Source of the DNA: Camillea tinctor | Lineage: Eukaryota > Ascomycota > Sordariomycetes > Xylariales > Xylariaceae | Assembly (NCBI GenBank): GCA_022578605.1 | Contig: MU394070.1 | Coordinates: 124,001-188,000, forward strand | Direction of reading: 5' to 3' | Length of the DNA stretch: 64,000 nt | Shown here: positions 35,143-46,676 of the stretch, in pieces | Layout: the number at the start of each line of letters is the position of its first letter | Position numbering within the stretch: position 1 is the first letter of the stretch | Program-made: the position numbers and the translations under genes | Notes under the pieces: generated by a model | Databases searched by the model: none | Seen by the model: the letters and a program-made list of their open reading frames with translations, nothing else | Told to the model about the DNA's origin: nothing

Positions 35143-37234
35143 TAGTCTGGTTTTACCGAAATAGGCACCCTGGGACGCTAGTGTCTAAACCAGGGTGGGG
35201 GTGCCCTGGCTTCCAAAGCCTTGACCCTCGTTCGCTAGGGCTTGGCTGTGGTGCTTTAAACACTGCTTCCTTGTACCAACCTACCATCGGGACTGAGGCC
35301 GTCGGGCTGGGCTATTCAGGTTCAGGTCCCATTGATTTGGGACAAGTCTAATTCCAGGGGGGAGGGGGATTTGCCAATATCTATTCAAAGATTTGGAGTC
35401 CCTGCATTCAGCCAATCCGTCGCCATAAACGCCCTCACACTTACTATCCCTTCTACACACCATCATTTGACTCCCTTTCACTTACACTAGGTAAACCGCT
35501 ACTGCACGCTATGGAGGGGTGTAGTATGATGATAGCCTACCCCTTGGTATATATGCGATGTGAGGTGGTGATGAATGTAGTCACTCCTGCATAAACCCAA
35601 GGGACCTAAGGGACCCAAGGGTACGTACCTATCGACTAGAACTTGAACTTACGGCAGATTTGATATAAGTATAGACTTCTTAAAGCACCTACATAATACT
35701 CTAGTGGTGGTGTGGTAGTGAACTCACCGCCTTATTAGTGGTTGCAGATTAAATATGTATGTACATCTAGATAGGTATTTTATATTTTGCCGATTTGGCG
35801 GGATGAGAAAGACCTTGAATACAGGCAATGATGTTAGGGAGAGGAGATGGAGGGAGGATTGTACATACGAAGCACCGAAGAGTCCGAATGTGTGAGTCTT
35901 TTTTCTTCTTCTGCTGTTGTATCGACGTATTATTGATTGATTTGTTTAATTGGAGTTACGAGGCCACGTGTTGGTCAACCAATAAACAACAACATCTGTC
36001 TGAGTAAAGTAATTGTAAGTGAATACAAATCCAATGAGTAGTACACTAATTACCTATAGTGTGTAGATATATATAAAGATCAGGTACCTACACTACCAAT
36101 AACTCTCTGCGCTTGTATGCAAATGACGGAGGGATGCATCATGTCTATTGTGTCTTCACTTACCTTTCCATTGTACCCAGGCAATCAATCACTTACATCT
36201 ACTAAATGGATATAATATATGGAGATGGACATGAAGAAACACAGACCCTTTGGCCCCTCAACCCTTTCGACCCTTCGACCCCTCGACCCCTCGATGCCGG
36301 TGCACGCTATCGACCTAAACCTAACCTAACACTGAACGTTGAACGGCTCGATGTTGTTATATTTGGTACATCACATCGAGATACGAAGAACATCGACACG
36401 ACGTGCTATCGTACCGAACGCGGGGGATATGCAGGTTTAATGATCGTCACGGCCGAGGTTTCTTGGTAAGGAATGAACATAGGAATAAAAAAAAAACTTC
36501 GTATTTCGAATTGACTCGCAAGGTCCCGGTAAGCCTGGTTAGGGAAATATGCAATCACTAGGCGGCGCCACGTCCGAGTTGCGTGGCCTTGCAAGGCTAT
36601 TCCTAGTTGGCCATGCTCGAGGCAAGGTCAGGTCAGGTAGCTAACTTAATTTCATAATGTACACTTACACTACGCTACACTAACTCACTTACACATTCGC
36701 AACTTAGACATATACACGCATTCTGCATCCAATGCATGGGATGGAAGTTAAGTGAGGCGAGCATCGCGCTACCTGACGCATGTATTAAGATTGAATGGGA
36801 CCATGGCCCTTTGGTGGAAGGGACATGGCATAAAGTAAATGTATGTATGCGTTGGTGATGTACTGTGCTATGTAATGTAGTGTACATAAGTGTAGTGCAG
36901 TGTAGTAGTGTATGAGGCATGTAGGTTTACACTAGAAAGAGGTAAGTCTAGCCGTTTAAGCGGTCAAAAATGGATTGATGCTTCTCTGTACGGTACATCG
37001 GACATTGCATTATCTCAATCTGTCCCGCTCCCCCCGCCCCTCCTCCTCTCTAAGACCTGCCAATTATTATTAGTAGAGCAGGTATTAAAAGCCGAGACAA
37101 CGTTAGTGATGATGAATCGTAGTTGTAAGTAACGCCATTGCGATCCCCCCCCAAACTCCACTTTCCGATGGATATGTAAGTGTGGTGTAGTATGCACACT
37201 GCCTACCTACTCTCCCGTACTTCAATTACCTACA

Positions 37235-37474
37235 CAGGCCGGCGTCAAAATACACCCGACTCTCACTTACACAGTCATAAACTTCAACAACCATATTAAG
37301 CACAAATTCTCACACAATAAAGTTTTTGAAAATCATATCAAGAAATAAAGGTCAATAATTTACTTAAATATAAGATTCTAAGTTATTAGGTTATATGGTT
37401 ATTTGGCTGTTATTATTTGAATCAAGAACATCGCTAGGTCAAGTGAGAGTCGGGTGTTTTTTGACGCCAGCCTG
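37235..37474. mobile_element. MITE-like element, 240 bp, 34-bp inverted ends, 5-bp target duplication
   Basis: Inverted repeats of 34 bp lie at 37235-37268 and 37441-37474 with only two mismatches. The outer end is CAGGCYGGCGTCAAAA and the inner part ACACCCGACTCTCACTT. Directly outside each end is the 5-bp sequence CTACA (37230-37234 and 37475-37479), a good target-site duplication. The interior is very AT-rich and has no open frame of note. The 5-bp duplication does not fit Tc1/mariner (TA), so this element belongs to a different family from its neighbours. I cannot name the superfamily. Confidence 0.82.
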
Positions 37475-40400
37475 CTACAACACCTAAACCTATATATTGA
37501 CAGTAACTTTTATAACCTACAAGAATGAACCAGACGTATCGATAGTCATTAGACTAGCAGCTTAATGGACGCCACTCCTACACTACTAGTGCACATTACT
37601 ACACTACACTACTGAATTGGTGTGGTCTAATTCGAATTATGTAGCAGTAATAGTAGCAGTAGTATCTTGATATAGCCTATGCAAATTTGGTTTCCCATCT
37701 GTGCTTTTCCCCTGTTATGTAACCTTATTTTATTTTATCAGATTTGATTTTTGTTTCCCCAGTCAGACAGACTCTCTCTTTCTTGCTCTATCTCTCTTGA
37801 CAACACCGCCCACCCCTGACGTATAGTGGTAGTGACTATGTCAACACTACTCCGTACTTAACATAAGGATCGGTCATTTGTTTCGAATTTTGATGGACAC
37901 AGATAGATAGACTAAACAAGCTATTATTATCTAATACATTATTGACAGTGGACTACTACGCTATACTGTACCATACTACATCAATATCGATCAAAGCGGT
38001 GGTACCGAAAGCAAAACCCAAAGCTCTAAAACACCAGCTGGGGCGACCAAAATAGTACACAAGCTTAAACATTTTTCGCCCGTATAGGCAAGTCGAACGA
38101 AAACGGACCAACCTCATTCGTCAAAAACTATTTACGGTACACTATTTCCCACCCGCGAGTTCCCATCTGGGCATGTTTGCTTCCGGTTACAAAGCATTGA
38201 TTGTCTAGTGTACATACCTGTGCACTCCGTACTATAGAGCAACATCAAGCTGGGATGCCACGGCCGTGGTATCGTCGGAGATTCTCTCGCGATGCTTATC
38301 TGTCTAACCAGCGACTAGTCGCATAATCTTGAAACAGCAATGAGATGGGTTGCCGGGCATCATGCCATGTCTTTCGCCAGAAAGTCGCAGATTTGTGCCA
38401 AGAGGCTAGAATCGCGATAGCCTCTACTCTGCTTCTTTGCACTACCCCATGGACGGTCCGCCTCGTCTGTTGATCCACCATCTGACATCTGACCATAAAA
38501 AAATAACCCGAGGAGAACCTCGCGGCGGGTCAGATGACCCGACTATCTGAAGCCAAGTGGCCCCCGGTAATGACTTAAAGCAATTATGTCGGCTGTCCCG
38601 ATGCCAGCGCCTCTAGGCACAAAACAGTCGAATTGAAATGAAGAGGGAGCGGCCCTTGATGCAATCGGCATGCTGGAGGCCGGTAGGCATGCTGCTGCTA
38701 GCCGGAGGGGGAGGAGGGGTGATGCCGTATATGTGATGATGTATGTATGTATGTAAGGCCGATGAAGCCATCGCTTGTATGTACATACACTAGGTTAGGT
38801 AGGTGTACATTATAACAGCATCCATCGGGAGGAGGACATGACAATACATACAATTTGGGCTACATACCCGCTTCCCACCCTCCTTCCCCCTTAAGATGGC
38901 TTCCCGTCACCAGGCCAGCCTGTAATGGTCAAACAAACCCGAGGCGCCCCTAAAGCCTCGCTTGTTTAGTCAGACAATCTGATAATAAAAAAACCGGGAT
39001 TTGTTTTTTTTTCTCTCGAAGGGGGTGAGGGGAATGGGAAGGGGAAGGGGAAAACGGGGGAGAAGTTCAAAGTTGTTCTTCAGCTGTTCTAGAAAGCCCC
39101 GTTCGTGTAACATAACCCAGCTGCCTTTCCCGGCGCCTGGCGCTTCTTCCTCCTGCGTTGTGACGTCGTCTCACAGACGCATAAACGCTCCTGAAACCAA
39201 GAAGAAGGCGCCTACACATCTGCACCTTCGCGGGTCCAGTCGCTGAATTTAGCAACACAATTCTGGAGGATACGGGAGAGACGCACGTGAAAGGGGGGGA
39301 AAGACCGTTTCCAAATTATAATAGGGAGTTGAGTTACAAGCAACTAACCACCTGACCTCGGACCTACCTACATCAGCTACTTACACACATGCACATATAC
39401 ACACACACATTTTGGAAACACAACGTGGCGTATGGTAATGGATGGATGGGATGTGTGACCAAACAAGTGTTCTTTTTCATTCTTCTTTTTCATCTCTTCT
39501 TATTCATTCCCCCCAGAAAATGCCTTTCCCCCCCTAGACGGTCGACCGCCTGGGTTGCGACCGTGCGACCGTCCCTCAATATAATGCATGCACGTCATCC
39601 CAGGAGCAGAGCCGGAAACAGGCCGAAGAGAAGAACGAGAAGAGAAGAAAAAAAAGAAAAAAAAAGAAAAAACAGTTTCCCCACGAAAAAGAAGTTTTGT
39701 TTCTCGCCGTGGACGGCCGAATTATTTCGATCTGCAAAACCCAGAAACGAACTCACCCCTCCCCCCCCATACCATACATACTATACCATTACCATGCCGG
39801 TCGACCACTTTACTTCCCTACCTTACCTTTAAGTCTGACCTGCAGGCCAATACAAGGCTGCTGTCAGCATTATATGTGCGTGTGAGTGTGAAGAGTCCTG
39901 CCACTTATACACTACACATGCGCGCACGCGCGTGCCCTTTCATAATTTTCTTTTATAAAAAAATGTTGCTTCAAACCCTGAGGTAAGCATCTAACTTCTC
40001 ACTGGCGAGTGGCCAGAAAGTGTGCATGCAACCAGAATTTAAAACATGCTGTAAATTTTCGAAGGATTCTTTAATAAACCGGGCCACCCATGACTTTTAA
40101 GTATATGTACGCTACGTTATGTACGTACACACATACCATACATTACACATCGGCCTCCCCCGCTGCAGAATTACCAGATACGTTATCCATGCCGGACAGG
40201 CCGTATGGGCTTTGCTGCGAGTCGACGGCAGACTCTTTCTTTTTTAAGTTATTGCTGCTACCGCCTACATAACTCCCTATATTATATAACCTAACCTACC
40301 GAACACCCCATTCGATCCTAAATAACTTACATAGCCAGCTTACTTACTACTGCTTGCTAGCTTAAAGCACCGCAGATATAACCCAGCACGCTGGGGACAA

Positions 40401-41752
40401 TTTGGCAAATAACCCATGTAGGCCATCTCTCTGCATTGCATTAACCACGCCCCTCCGTTATCTATCTTAAAAGCCGGTTTTTTATTGTTCTTCAGCGCAT
40501 GTCGTCAAAAAGACCGTACTTCTGCGCTATGCCATTGGATATAATAATAAAAACTGTCGGTGATCAAATTAGTTGTCGTTGTCGCTCTCGCTCGGCTGGT
40601 TATAGTCTTAGGACAACCACAGCAGCAGCAATCGTGGTTTAAAATTAGATGTAACAACACCTCGTGCTTTTCGTGTGACTGGAAATACCATGCTGTATAC
40701 GAACCTAACCTAACCTAATATCTTGAGAGGCTAAACCTTCCCCTTCTCTCAACCCCCTAGCGGAAGCAGTCAACCGCGTAGCCTTACCCCAAGCAATCAA
40801 TCCCACCCGTAGCCCTGCCAAGTTGACAAAAAAAAATCCCAACAGTTCATTCAGCCTTTCTTTGCCTTGTCTCAAGAGGCACTAGGTTATATTCTCGGGT
40901 CTGTATATATTTTAGGTGCCTAAGGCAGGCCAAGTCGGCAGACGGCGAAGGCAGATAGAGCGAGAATACCGTCGAGAGTGCTACTGGTGATCAACGACAA
41001 AGCTGGGACTACGTGTCTCCGTCTCTTTTTTTCTTATATTCGTTATAGTATTTCGGCCTAATTTGACATTTCCCAAAGCAAAATCGCCCCAGAGGCGAAA
41101 AGCCTCAGATTCGCCCGATCTAGCTGCAGAGATATGGGAATCGGGCATTAACCGAACCGTCTGAAAGTTTTCACCTTAGAGGGGGGGAAGGACCAGCGGC
41201 ACACAAGCAAAAACCATCGTGGCACGAGGGATTCTGGGGAATTCCCAACGGCGCGGTCCCCCATCTTCCTTACTTTTCTTTTTGTAAACGCGAGAAAATA
41301 ACGGAAACGGGAGAGGGTCGGACCCAAAAGTTCTGATTGCTTGTCTCTTGTCCTCTCACCTATCAAGCCCCTTTTCTTTTTTCTTTTTTCCTTCTGGGTG
41401 TTCTGGCCCACGAGATAGCAACCCGAGGTGACATCAGATATGTCGAATGCCTCTCTCCACGTAGATCTGTACAACAGGACAAGAGCTGCTATTGCTGCGC
41501 AAAGCCCCTCTCCTAGATTCTTTTTCTTTGGTGTTCTCGATTTTTATTTCTTTGGTTGTTTGCATTATCGCCCTCCCCCTTCCGCCCTCCCCCTTTTTTG
41601 ACTCCATTGCCAAACTTAGAACGCCAACCAACACCTTTGCTTTGCCCTAATCTCAAGAAGAATCAGAATAATTAATATTGCCCCTTTTAGCTTTGAGACT
41701 TGACGTCAAGCTACACCCCCCTTAGCTGAAAGCTGCGTAGTACGCGCATTAA

Positions 41753-42317
41753 TTAGGTACCGATGAACATGGAAACCTGCGGTGCTGTTAGCAAAGAAGA
41801 AGAGGGGGGGGGGAGAGAAAGGAGGGAGGCTCTCTCGGCGTACCGCCATAAACACACAGCACAAACTCATGTACGGGCTAAGTCTCTCTCCTATTCTCGC
41901 TGCTTTCCAGAATATGCCCATCAACCTGTGGACGCCGCAAGTCAGTACATGTGTTTCAAGACAAGTCGTCGAAGGAGGGAAGACGAGGCGGGAGGTGACG
42001 CGAGCGCTGACGGTAGTAGTCGCAGTCGCATTCGTAGTCGTCGCCGCCGCGCGCTGTGCAAGGGATATGGTACGTACCCCTGCTTGTTCCGGTCGAGTAT
42101 GGTCGGGAATATCTGGTGTACGTAGGCGCATGTGCAGATGAGGAGGAGGATGACGAGCAGGAGGGACTGGAAGTTGAAAAGGGCCGACTATCGCAAAGAT
42201 ATAGGTTATTCGTTAGCAAAATGTCTTTAATTTTCATCTTTTCTGCTTCTAGGGGAGTTTTAATAAGTCTAAAAAGAAAAAAGAAGTGAAAAAAAAATAG
42301 TAAAATGTAGTTACCAT
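41753..42317 (-). CDS. KSH1: Kish (TMEM167 family) secretory-pathway membrane protein
   Basis: A spliced gene of 72 aa, exactly the usual length of Kish. Four exons: 42317-42315 (only the ATG), 42187-42078, 41925-41844 and 41776-41753. Introns are 127, 152 and 67 nt, each GT...AG, with branch-like sites GCTAACG, TACTGACT and GCTAACA. The spliced protein reads [20 protein letters not shown], then [16 protein letters not shown], then [18 protein letters not shown] and CCVFMAV, matching Kish closely. An N-terminal and a C-terminal membrane segment surround the conserved WK.ARIGER.SPY loop. Family knowledge: an essential early-secretory-pathway protein at the Golgi. It is divergent to TAF13, with about 1 kb between starts. 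The last eight codons (VSMFIGT) are less conserved and the last intron is the least certain part. Confidence 0.92.
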
Positions 42318-43303
42318 TTTGTCTGTAGGTGTTCGTGGCTCTTTGGTGTGTATGTGTGTGTGTCTGTCTTCGGTCTATTACGTCTGTCGCGAATTCGAGG
42401 TTCTTTCTATGGGAGATATTGAATTCATTATTAGCTCTAAGGCGAGGCCGGGAGCTGTACCCCCTAAACGTAAGAGGTCTTGGCAGCCTTTTCAGAAGCC
42501 AGGTGTTAGTTTGCGGAGCTAAAGGTTTCTCCGATCAGCGTTATTGGTCCTAACTTGAACTCAGCTGAGAGAACATTGAAGCCCAGCGCATTGCACTGGA
42601 AACATTACTTAACATAGTACCCAGGGCACTTACACTAGAATAGATGTAACCTAGTACCTAGGTAGCTCGGATATTACAGGGGGTTTGTTCCACTAACAAG
42701 GACCTACGGAGAATCCTAGCAGAAGAACCTGCCTGCCAAGACTTTTGTCAATTTTGAGCAGGGATGAGGTACACCTGTGAATCAGCTGTCTGCAGCTGTA
42801 AGTGATCTAATTGCTATAATTTTTAGTGCTTATAGTGGGCATTAGCCATTATAAACAAAAATATTTAGCGTATAATTATTTAATTATAGTGCTATTAACA
42901 GTGGCTTCATTTTAAGCCCTTATGCACCTGCGTGCCAGCTGTGGGACAGCTGTTTGAAATAATGCCAAGACTCTTGGCAGGCAGGTTCTTCTGCTAGGAT
43001 TCTCCGTATCAGAGATCCACCAAAACTAAAACTTTAGCTACCTAGGTAGGTACATACAATTAACTCAGCCTTGCGAACCTTAAGGTTTTACGTTCTTCAC
43101 CATTTGTACAACCTCTGCCGCCGCCAATTCCTCTTCCTCGATTGCACGTACAAACACACAAGATTTATACTCGCGCGCTTATAATTTTATGTGCTCGAGG
43201 GAATTCTTGCTAATACTGTGTAGCGTTTGCCGATCGTGACAAACGTCTTGCATTTGTCTACATGGTCCCTACGGCCTACGCGATATCACTTATCATTTTC
43301 AAC
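42318..43303. promoter_or_regulatory. Divergent promoter region between Kish and TAF13
   Basis: The 5' ends of Kish (-) and TAF13 (+) face each other across 986 bp. The middle is occupied by a 300-bp inverted-repeat element (42707-43006). A CTACCTAGGTAGGTAC palindrome-like motif follows at about 43037-43052. No coding sequence is seen. Confidence 0.6.
42707..43006. mobile_element. MITE-like element, 300 bp, ~35-bp inverted ends, TA target duplication
   Basis: The left end CGGAGAATCCTAGCAGAAGA (from 42707) and the right end read inward from 43006 are identical, and the match continues through ACCTGCCTGCCAAGA, about 35 bp in all. TA flanks both ends (42705-42706 and 43007-43008). Inside, CAGCTGT motifs are again arranged inversely (about 42783-42800 and 42938-42955), so the whole element is a long imperfect palindrome with an AT-rich centre. 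No open frame fits a transposase. It sits between two essential genes transcribed away from it. Confidence 0.85.
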
Positions 43304-43890
43304 ATGGAGCCTCGAGCTCGCGCAGGCAAGAACGTCGGCAAAGAGACCTTCAATCCCAAAGAGGGTATGTTTTTTTCCCTTCTTCTTTACCGTGAAATGC
43401 CAGCAGCATCTCCTATAGCCCGTAGCAACAATGCAAAGTTTCCTAACTCTGTCTCGTCTCCTCAGTCGCCGCTCTCCTCTACGCCTACGGCGATGTTGCG
43501 AACCCCCTTCCTGAGACCGTTCGAGTCCTCGACGAAATCGTCACCGAGTTCCTCGAGGGCGTCTGCTTTGAAGCCAGCCGCCACGCGCAGGTCGCCGGCC
43601 GCCAGAAGCTCAAGTTTGACGACTTCGAGTTTGCGCTGCGGCGGAACCCCCAGTACCTCGGCAAGGTCAGGAGCATGATTGATAAGCGCCAGTGGATCAA
43701 GGAGCAACGCCGGACGTTCAACCAGGACGACGATGCCCTGATGAAGGAGCATGGGAAGGACGCAGCCACCGGCGAGGACGAGCTGCTGGGCTTGGACGAC
43801 GATGTCGATGAAGACCTGGCTGATCTGGGCGCGGCTACTTCCTCAAAGGCCTCTGGTGGGAAGAAGAAGAAGAGCACCGCTCCGAAATAG
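43304..43890 (+). CDS. TAF13: TFIID subunit TAF13
   Basis: Two exons, 43304-43364 and 43466-43890, give 161 aa. Intron 43365-43465 has a GTATGT donor, a CCTAACT branch site and a CAG acceptor. The join gives EVAALLYAYGDVANPLPETV, the start of the TAF13 histone-fold domain, which continues with VLDEIVTEFLEGVCFEASRH and KLKFDDFEFALRRNPQYLGK to about residue 100. The C-terminal tail is acidic, ending in a Lys-rich stretch. Family knowledge: TAF13 pairs with TAF11 by histone fold in TFIID, at RNA polymerase II promoters. The start at 43304 (MEPRARAGKNVGKETF) is preferred to the upstream ATG at 43262, whose extra 14 residues look like leader. Confidence 0.93.
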
Positions 43891-45227
43891 GATGCAGAAA
43901 GCTATGGCGACCTGAGGGGGCCGGCTGCGGCTCAACCCACCTAGGTCTCACATTTCCTTACGCCTAAGGGCAAATCGTGATGGATGTTTGATATTCAACT
44001 GGAGCATAGCAACGGAGTTTTATGGAGTTATTCCAGGTTTTGCTTTTATACATACTGCCTACAATCACGAGGAACAGTGTTGGGGTGGTCTTGCATCACA
44101 CTAACCTTGAACTCTCTTGCGCGAGATGCACGTTATATTACGTTCCAATACTGGAATCTCGCACTGCCGAACTACTTACTCGAAACAGAGCTTCCCAACG
44201 AGATTCCACCGATTCTCACAATATCTAGTGCGTCGTCTATCATCACAGCGAGCACGCATATGCAACGCATGTTGGCACATGTCCCAAAAAAAAACAATGC
44301 TGGAAGCTTTGGCATATGACGAGGAGCAGGAGTGCTGATAAAGTGGCAATTTCATTTCCCCAACAATGGAGCTCCCCCCCATTTTCAGGGTCTCCAAAGG
44401 GTCACGCACCGAGAAATTGGGCGAGAGAAGAACCTATTCGGTTGCGCTACGGCAAAGGTGTAGACGTGGAGTGGCTCCGATTGGTCTGCTAGTCCCGCGA
44501 TATCGGGGGCAGGGAACGGAGCTGTGGGTGGAGACCAGACTGGAGGTTGCATTTCCCAGTATAGCCTGACGGTACCGGCCACTCAATACAATTCTATTAC
44601 TGACCCTTTCTCTATCCACCGCGAGGCTACCGTCGCAGGTGACGCGTGATTGGCTGCGCCGGTGTGATCCTTTACGCATAGAGCAAGTCCACATGCGTCG
44701 ATGCCTCCGGTTATAGGTCCCAGCCCGCCAGTAGAGTTCCTCTCGTTTATCTCCACTGAACCCTCTCTGGCACCTCGCCCCGCTTTGGGGATGCATCTGG
44801 GGATGGTATCGGTGCTGGAGTATAATGCCTGCTGCTGTTCCCGCTGACACAGGCTCCCCGCTTGCTAGAGTAGGCTTCATGTTGAGTTGAGATTACACGA
44901 CCTTATAGTCTCTCTCTCGGTTCCGGTCTTCTTCCTCTGTCTCTTTCTCTCTCGTTTATTATGCTTGGGACCCCGTGGGAAAAGTTGGTTTTGTGACTAG
45001 CTTTGTCGTGGCTCTAACGGCTTCACCTAGTACCTGGCATTCCCTTCTTCTCGTGTGAAGATTTAGTTCCATACTTATTAGAACCAACCAGCGAATTTTA
45101 ATACTATGAACTGAATTTCGTATTCTTTTGTTTTTGTTTTCATCCCGTGTGAATCCAGTCCAAGCCTGTGAAAGTTCTGCCCCTTTCCTCCCCTTCCTGG
45201 GATGCTCATAAGAATACCAGCATCATC
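43891..45227. other. Intergenic, 1.3 kb
   Basis: No gene is recognised. A 148-codon minus-strand frame (44434-44880) lacks any domain. A CCAAT box (ATTGG on the plus strand near 44652) lies in the more GC-rich half. The part before 45228 is pyrimidine-rich and is probably the transporter leader. Confidence 0.45.
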
Positions 45228-46676
45228 ATGTCTCCATCCCAAACACCCAGTGCCAAGCTGAGCCTTGACGACAACGGCCTCGCAGATGTACTCGTCGTCG
45301 ACACGTCAGCGCAGAAACCATCGGGAAAGAACGCCGGCGTGAAAACCACCATCCACGACCTCTCAGACGGCCACAGCACTCCCACCACCCCTCCTCCTAA
45401 CTCCCACGGCGACCTCTCACCCACACCCCTATACTCCAGAGTCCCACACCCTCGCCACCGTCCCGGATGGCCCGGGACCTGGAGCCCAGCACGCTTCGCG
45501 CGCGACCAGTGGCGCCGCAACAAAGCCCCGCTCATGGTATTCACCTCGCAGCTCTTCGGCGCGCTCATGAACCTCGGGGCACGCATGCTCGAGCTCGACC
45601 ACGGATCCTCCTCGTCCTCCGCCAAGCCCATGCACCCCATCCAGATCCTCTTCGGCCGCATGCTCCTCACCACCCTGGTCACGAGCACGTACCTCTACCG
45701 CATCGGCGCGCTGCTCGGCCCCCGCGAGCTGCGCCCCCTGCTCGCGGCCCGCGGCGTGGCCGGCTTCCTGGGCGTCTACGGCATGTGGTACAGCGCCATG
45801 TACTTGCCCCTCGCCGAAGCCACCGTCATCACCTTCCTCGCGCCCAACCTGGCCGGGTACATGTGCCACGTGCTCCTCGGCGACGCGTTCACGCGGAGGG
45901 AGGTCGGCGCCGGGATCCTGGCGCTGGCGGGCGTCGTGCTCATCACGCGGCCGGCGTCGTTTTTCGGCGGCGCCGGCGGCGGCGACGCGGATGGCGGGAT
46001 AGGGGCGGCGGTCGTCGAGGCTGTCGCTAACGCGACGACGGCCGCGGACACGCAGGGCCCGCATCCGACCACCGCCCAGCGCCTCGCGGCCGTGGGCATG
46101 GCGCTCGTGGGCGTGGTGGGCGGCGCCGCCGCGCTGACCGCCATGCGCTGCATCGGCACGCGCGCGCACCCGCTCACCAGCGTGAACTACTTCAGCGCGG
46201 GCAGCGCGCTCGTGACCACGGCCACGCTGCTCTCGGGGTCGCTCAGCGCCTCCCCCGACGGGAACCACTTGACGCTCGCGGGCGCCCTGCCCGCGTCCGC
46301 GCGCCACGCCGCGCTGCTCCTGCTCGTCACCGCGTCCGGGCTCGCCATGCTGGTCCTGCTCACGGCCGGCCTGGCCGCCGAGAAGAGCAACCGCGCTACC
46401 GCCATGCTGTACACGCACATGCTGTTCGCCGCGGCGTTCGACCGCTGGGTTTTCGGCACCGCGATGGGCTGGGCGAGTTTGCTGGGCTGTGGGTTGATTG
46501 TGGGGAGTGCGGCGTGGGTCGCGCTTACGAAGGGGGAGGGGAGGGAGAGGGTGGATGTGGAGAGTAGGGGGGAGGGGGAAGGGGAGGGGGTTTCGATGTT
46601 GAGGGGGGAGGAAGAAGAGGATGAGGGTGAGGAGGAGGGGGTTTATTATGGTGATGAGGAGGGGAGGAGAGTGTGA
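45228..46676 (+). CDS. EamA/DMT-superfamily membrane transporter
   Basis: An intronless frame of 482 aa from the ATG at 45228; a longer reading from 45168 would need GTG. The N-terminal ~95 residues are disordered and cytosolic. The first EamA repeat covers about residues 98-240, with membrane segments such as VFTSQLFGALMNLGARML and YGMWYSAMYLPLAEATVITF, then VGAGILALAGVVLITRP. A Gly/Ala-rich loop follows, then the second repeat (about 285-430: GMALVGVVGGAAALTAMRCI and ASGLAMLVLLTAGLAAEKSN). About ten spans are expected, as in drug/metabolite transporters; the substrate is unknown. The tail is very acidic (Glu-rich) with repeated GEGEG-like units. The gene is extremely GC-rich, which opens a long antisense frame that I do not consider real. 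Confidence 0.87.
   Translation: MSPSQTPSAKLSLDDNGLADVLVVDTSAQKPSGKNAGVKTTIHDLSDGHSTPTTPPPNSHGDLSPTPLYSRVPHPRHRPGWPGTWSPARFARDQWRRNKAPLMVFTSQLFGALMNLGARMLELDHGSSSSSAKPMHPIQILFGRMLLTTLVTSTYLYRIGALLGPRELRPLLAARGVAGFLGVYGMWYSAMYLPLAEATVITFLAPNLAGYMCHVLLGDAFTRREVGAGILALAGVVLITRPASFFGGAGGGDADGGIGAAVVEAVANATTAADTQGPHPTTAQRLAAVGMALVGVVGGAAALTAMRCIGTRAHPLTSVNYFSAGSALVTTATLLSGSLSASPDGNHLTLAGALPASARHAALLLLVTASGLAMLVLLTAGLAAEKSNRATAMLYTHMLFAAAFDRWVFGTAMGWASLLGCGLIVGSAAWVALTKGEGRERVDVESRGEGEGEGVSMLRGEEEEDEGEEEGVYYGDEEGRRV

Larger units (their letters stand above)
32422..41752. other. Gene-poor spacer of 9.3 kb containing two inverted-repeat elements
   Basis: No supported protein gene is seen between the Sok1 start and the Kish stop. 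It holds the long upstream region of Sok1, A/T-rich low-complexity tracts (32940-33160, 33780-33870, 34560-34590, 39640-39690), a CGACCCTT-type repeat (36255-36295), imperfect inverted repeats around 35164-35210, and the two elements listed separately. Open frames here (for example 38296-38496 minus) have no recognisable domain. Expressed non-coding RNA or degraded transposon DNA is possible. Confidence 0.45.

Noticed and set aside
35164..35210. Imperfect inverted repeat GGCACCCTGG / CCAGGGT...GGTGCC next to the 175-bp element
   Set aside because: Short, with an internal insertion and no flanking duplication; not enough to call an element.
36310..36330. Telomere-like CCTAACCTAA
   Set aside because: Only two units, inside ordinary spacer; similar pairs occur near 40295 and 40710.
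38296..38496. Possible transposase remnant (66-codon minus frame)
   Set aside because: No catalytic motif or terminal repeats could be found around it.
41706..42237. Two overlapping minus-strand frames (141 and 93 codons)
   Set aside because: They run through Kish introns or read Kish exons in the wrong frame; the spliced 72-aa Kish explains the locus better.
44434..44880. 148-codon minus-strand frame between TAF13 and the transporter
   Set aside because: No domain or splice context; Arg/Ser/Cys-rich as expected for a chance frame.
45429..46418. 329-codon minus-strand open frame opposite the transporter
   Set aside because: GC-driven shadow of the EamA gene; low-complexity Arg/Glu/His composition.
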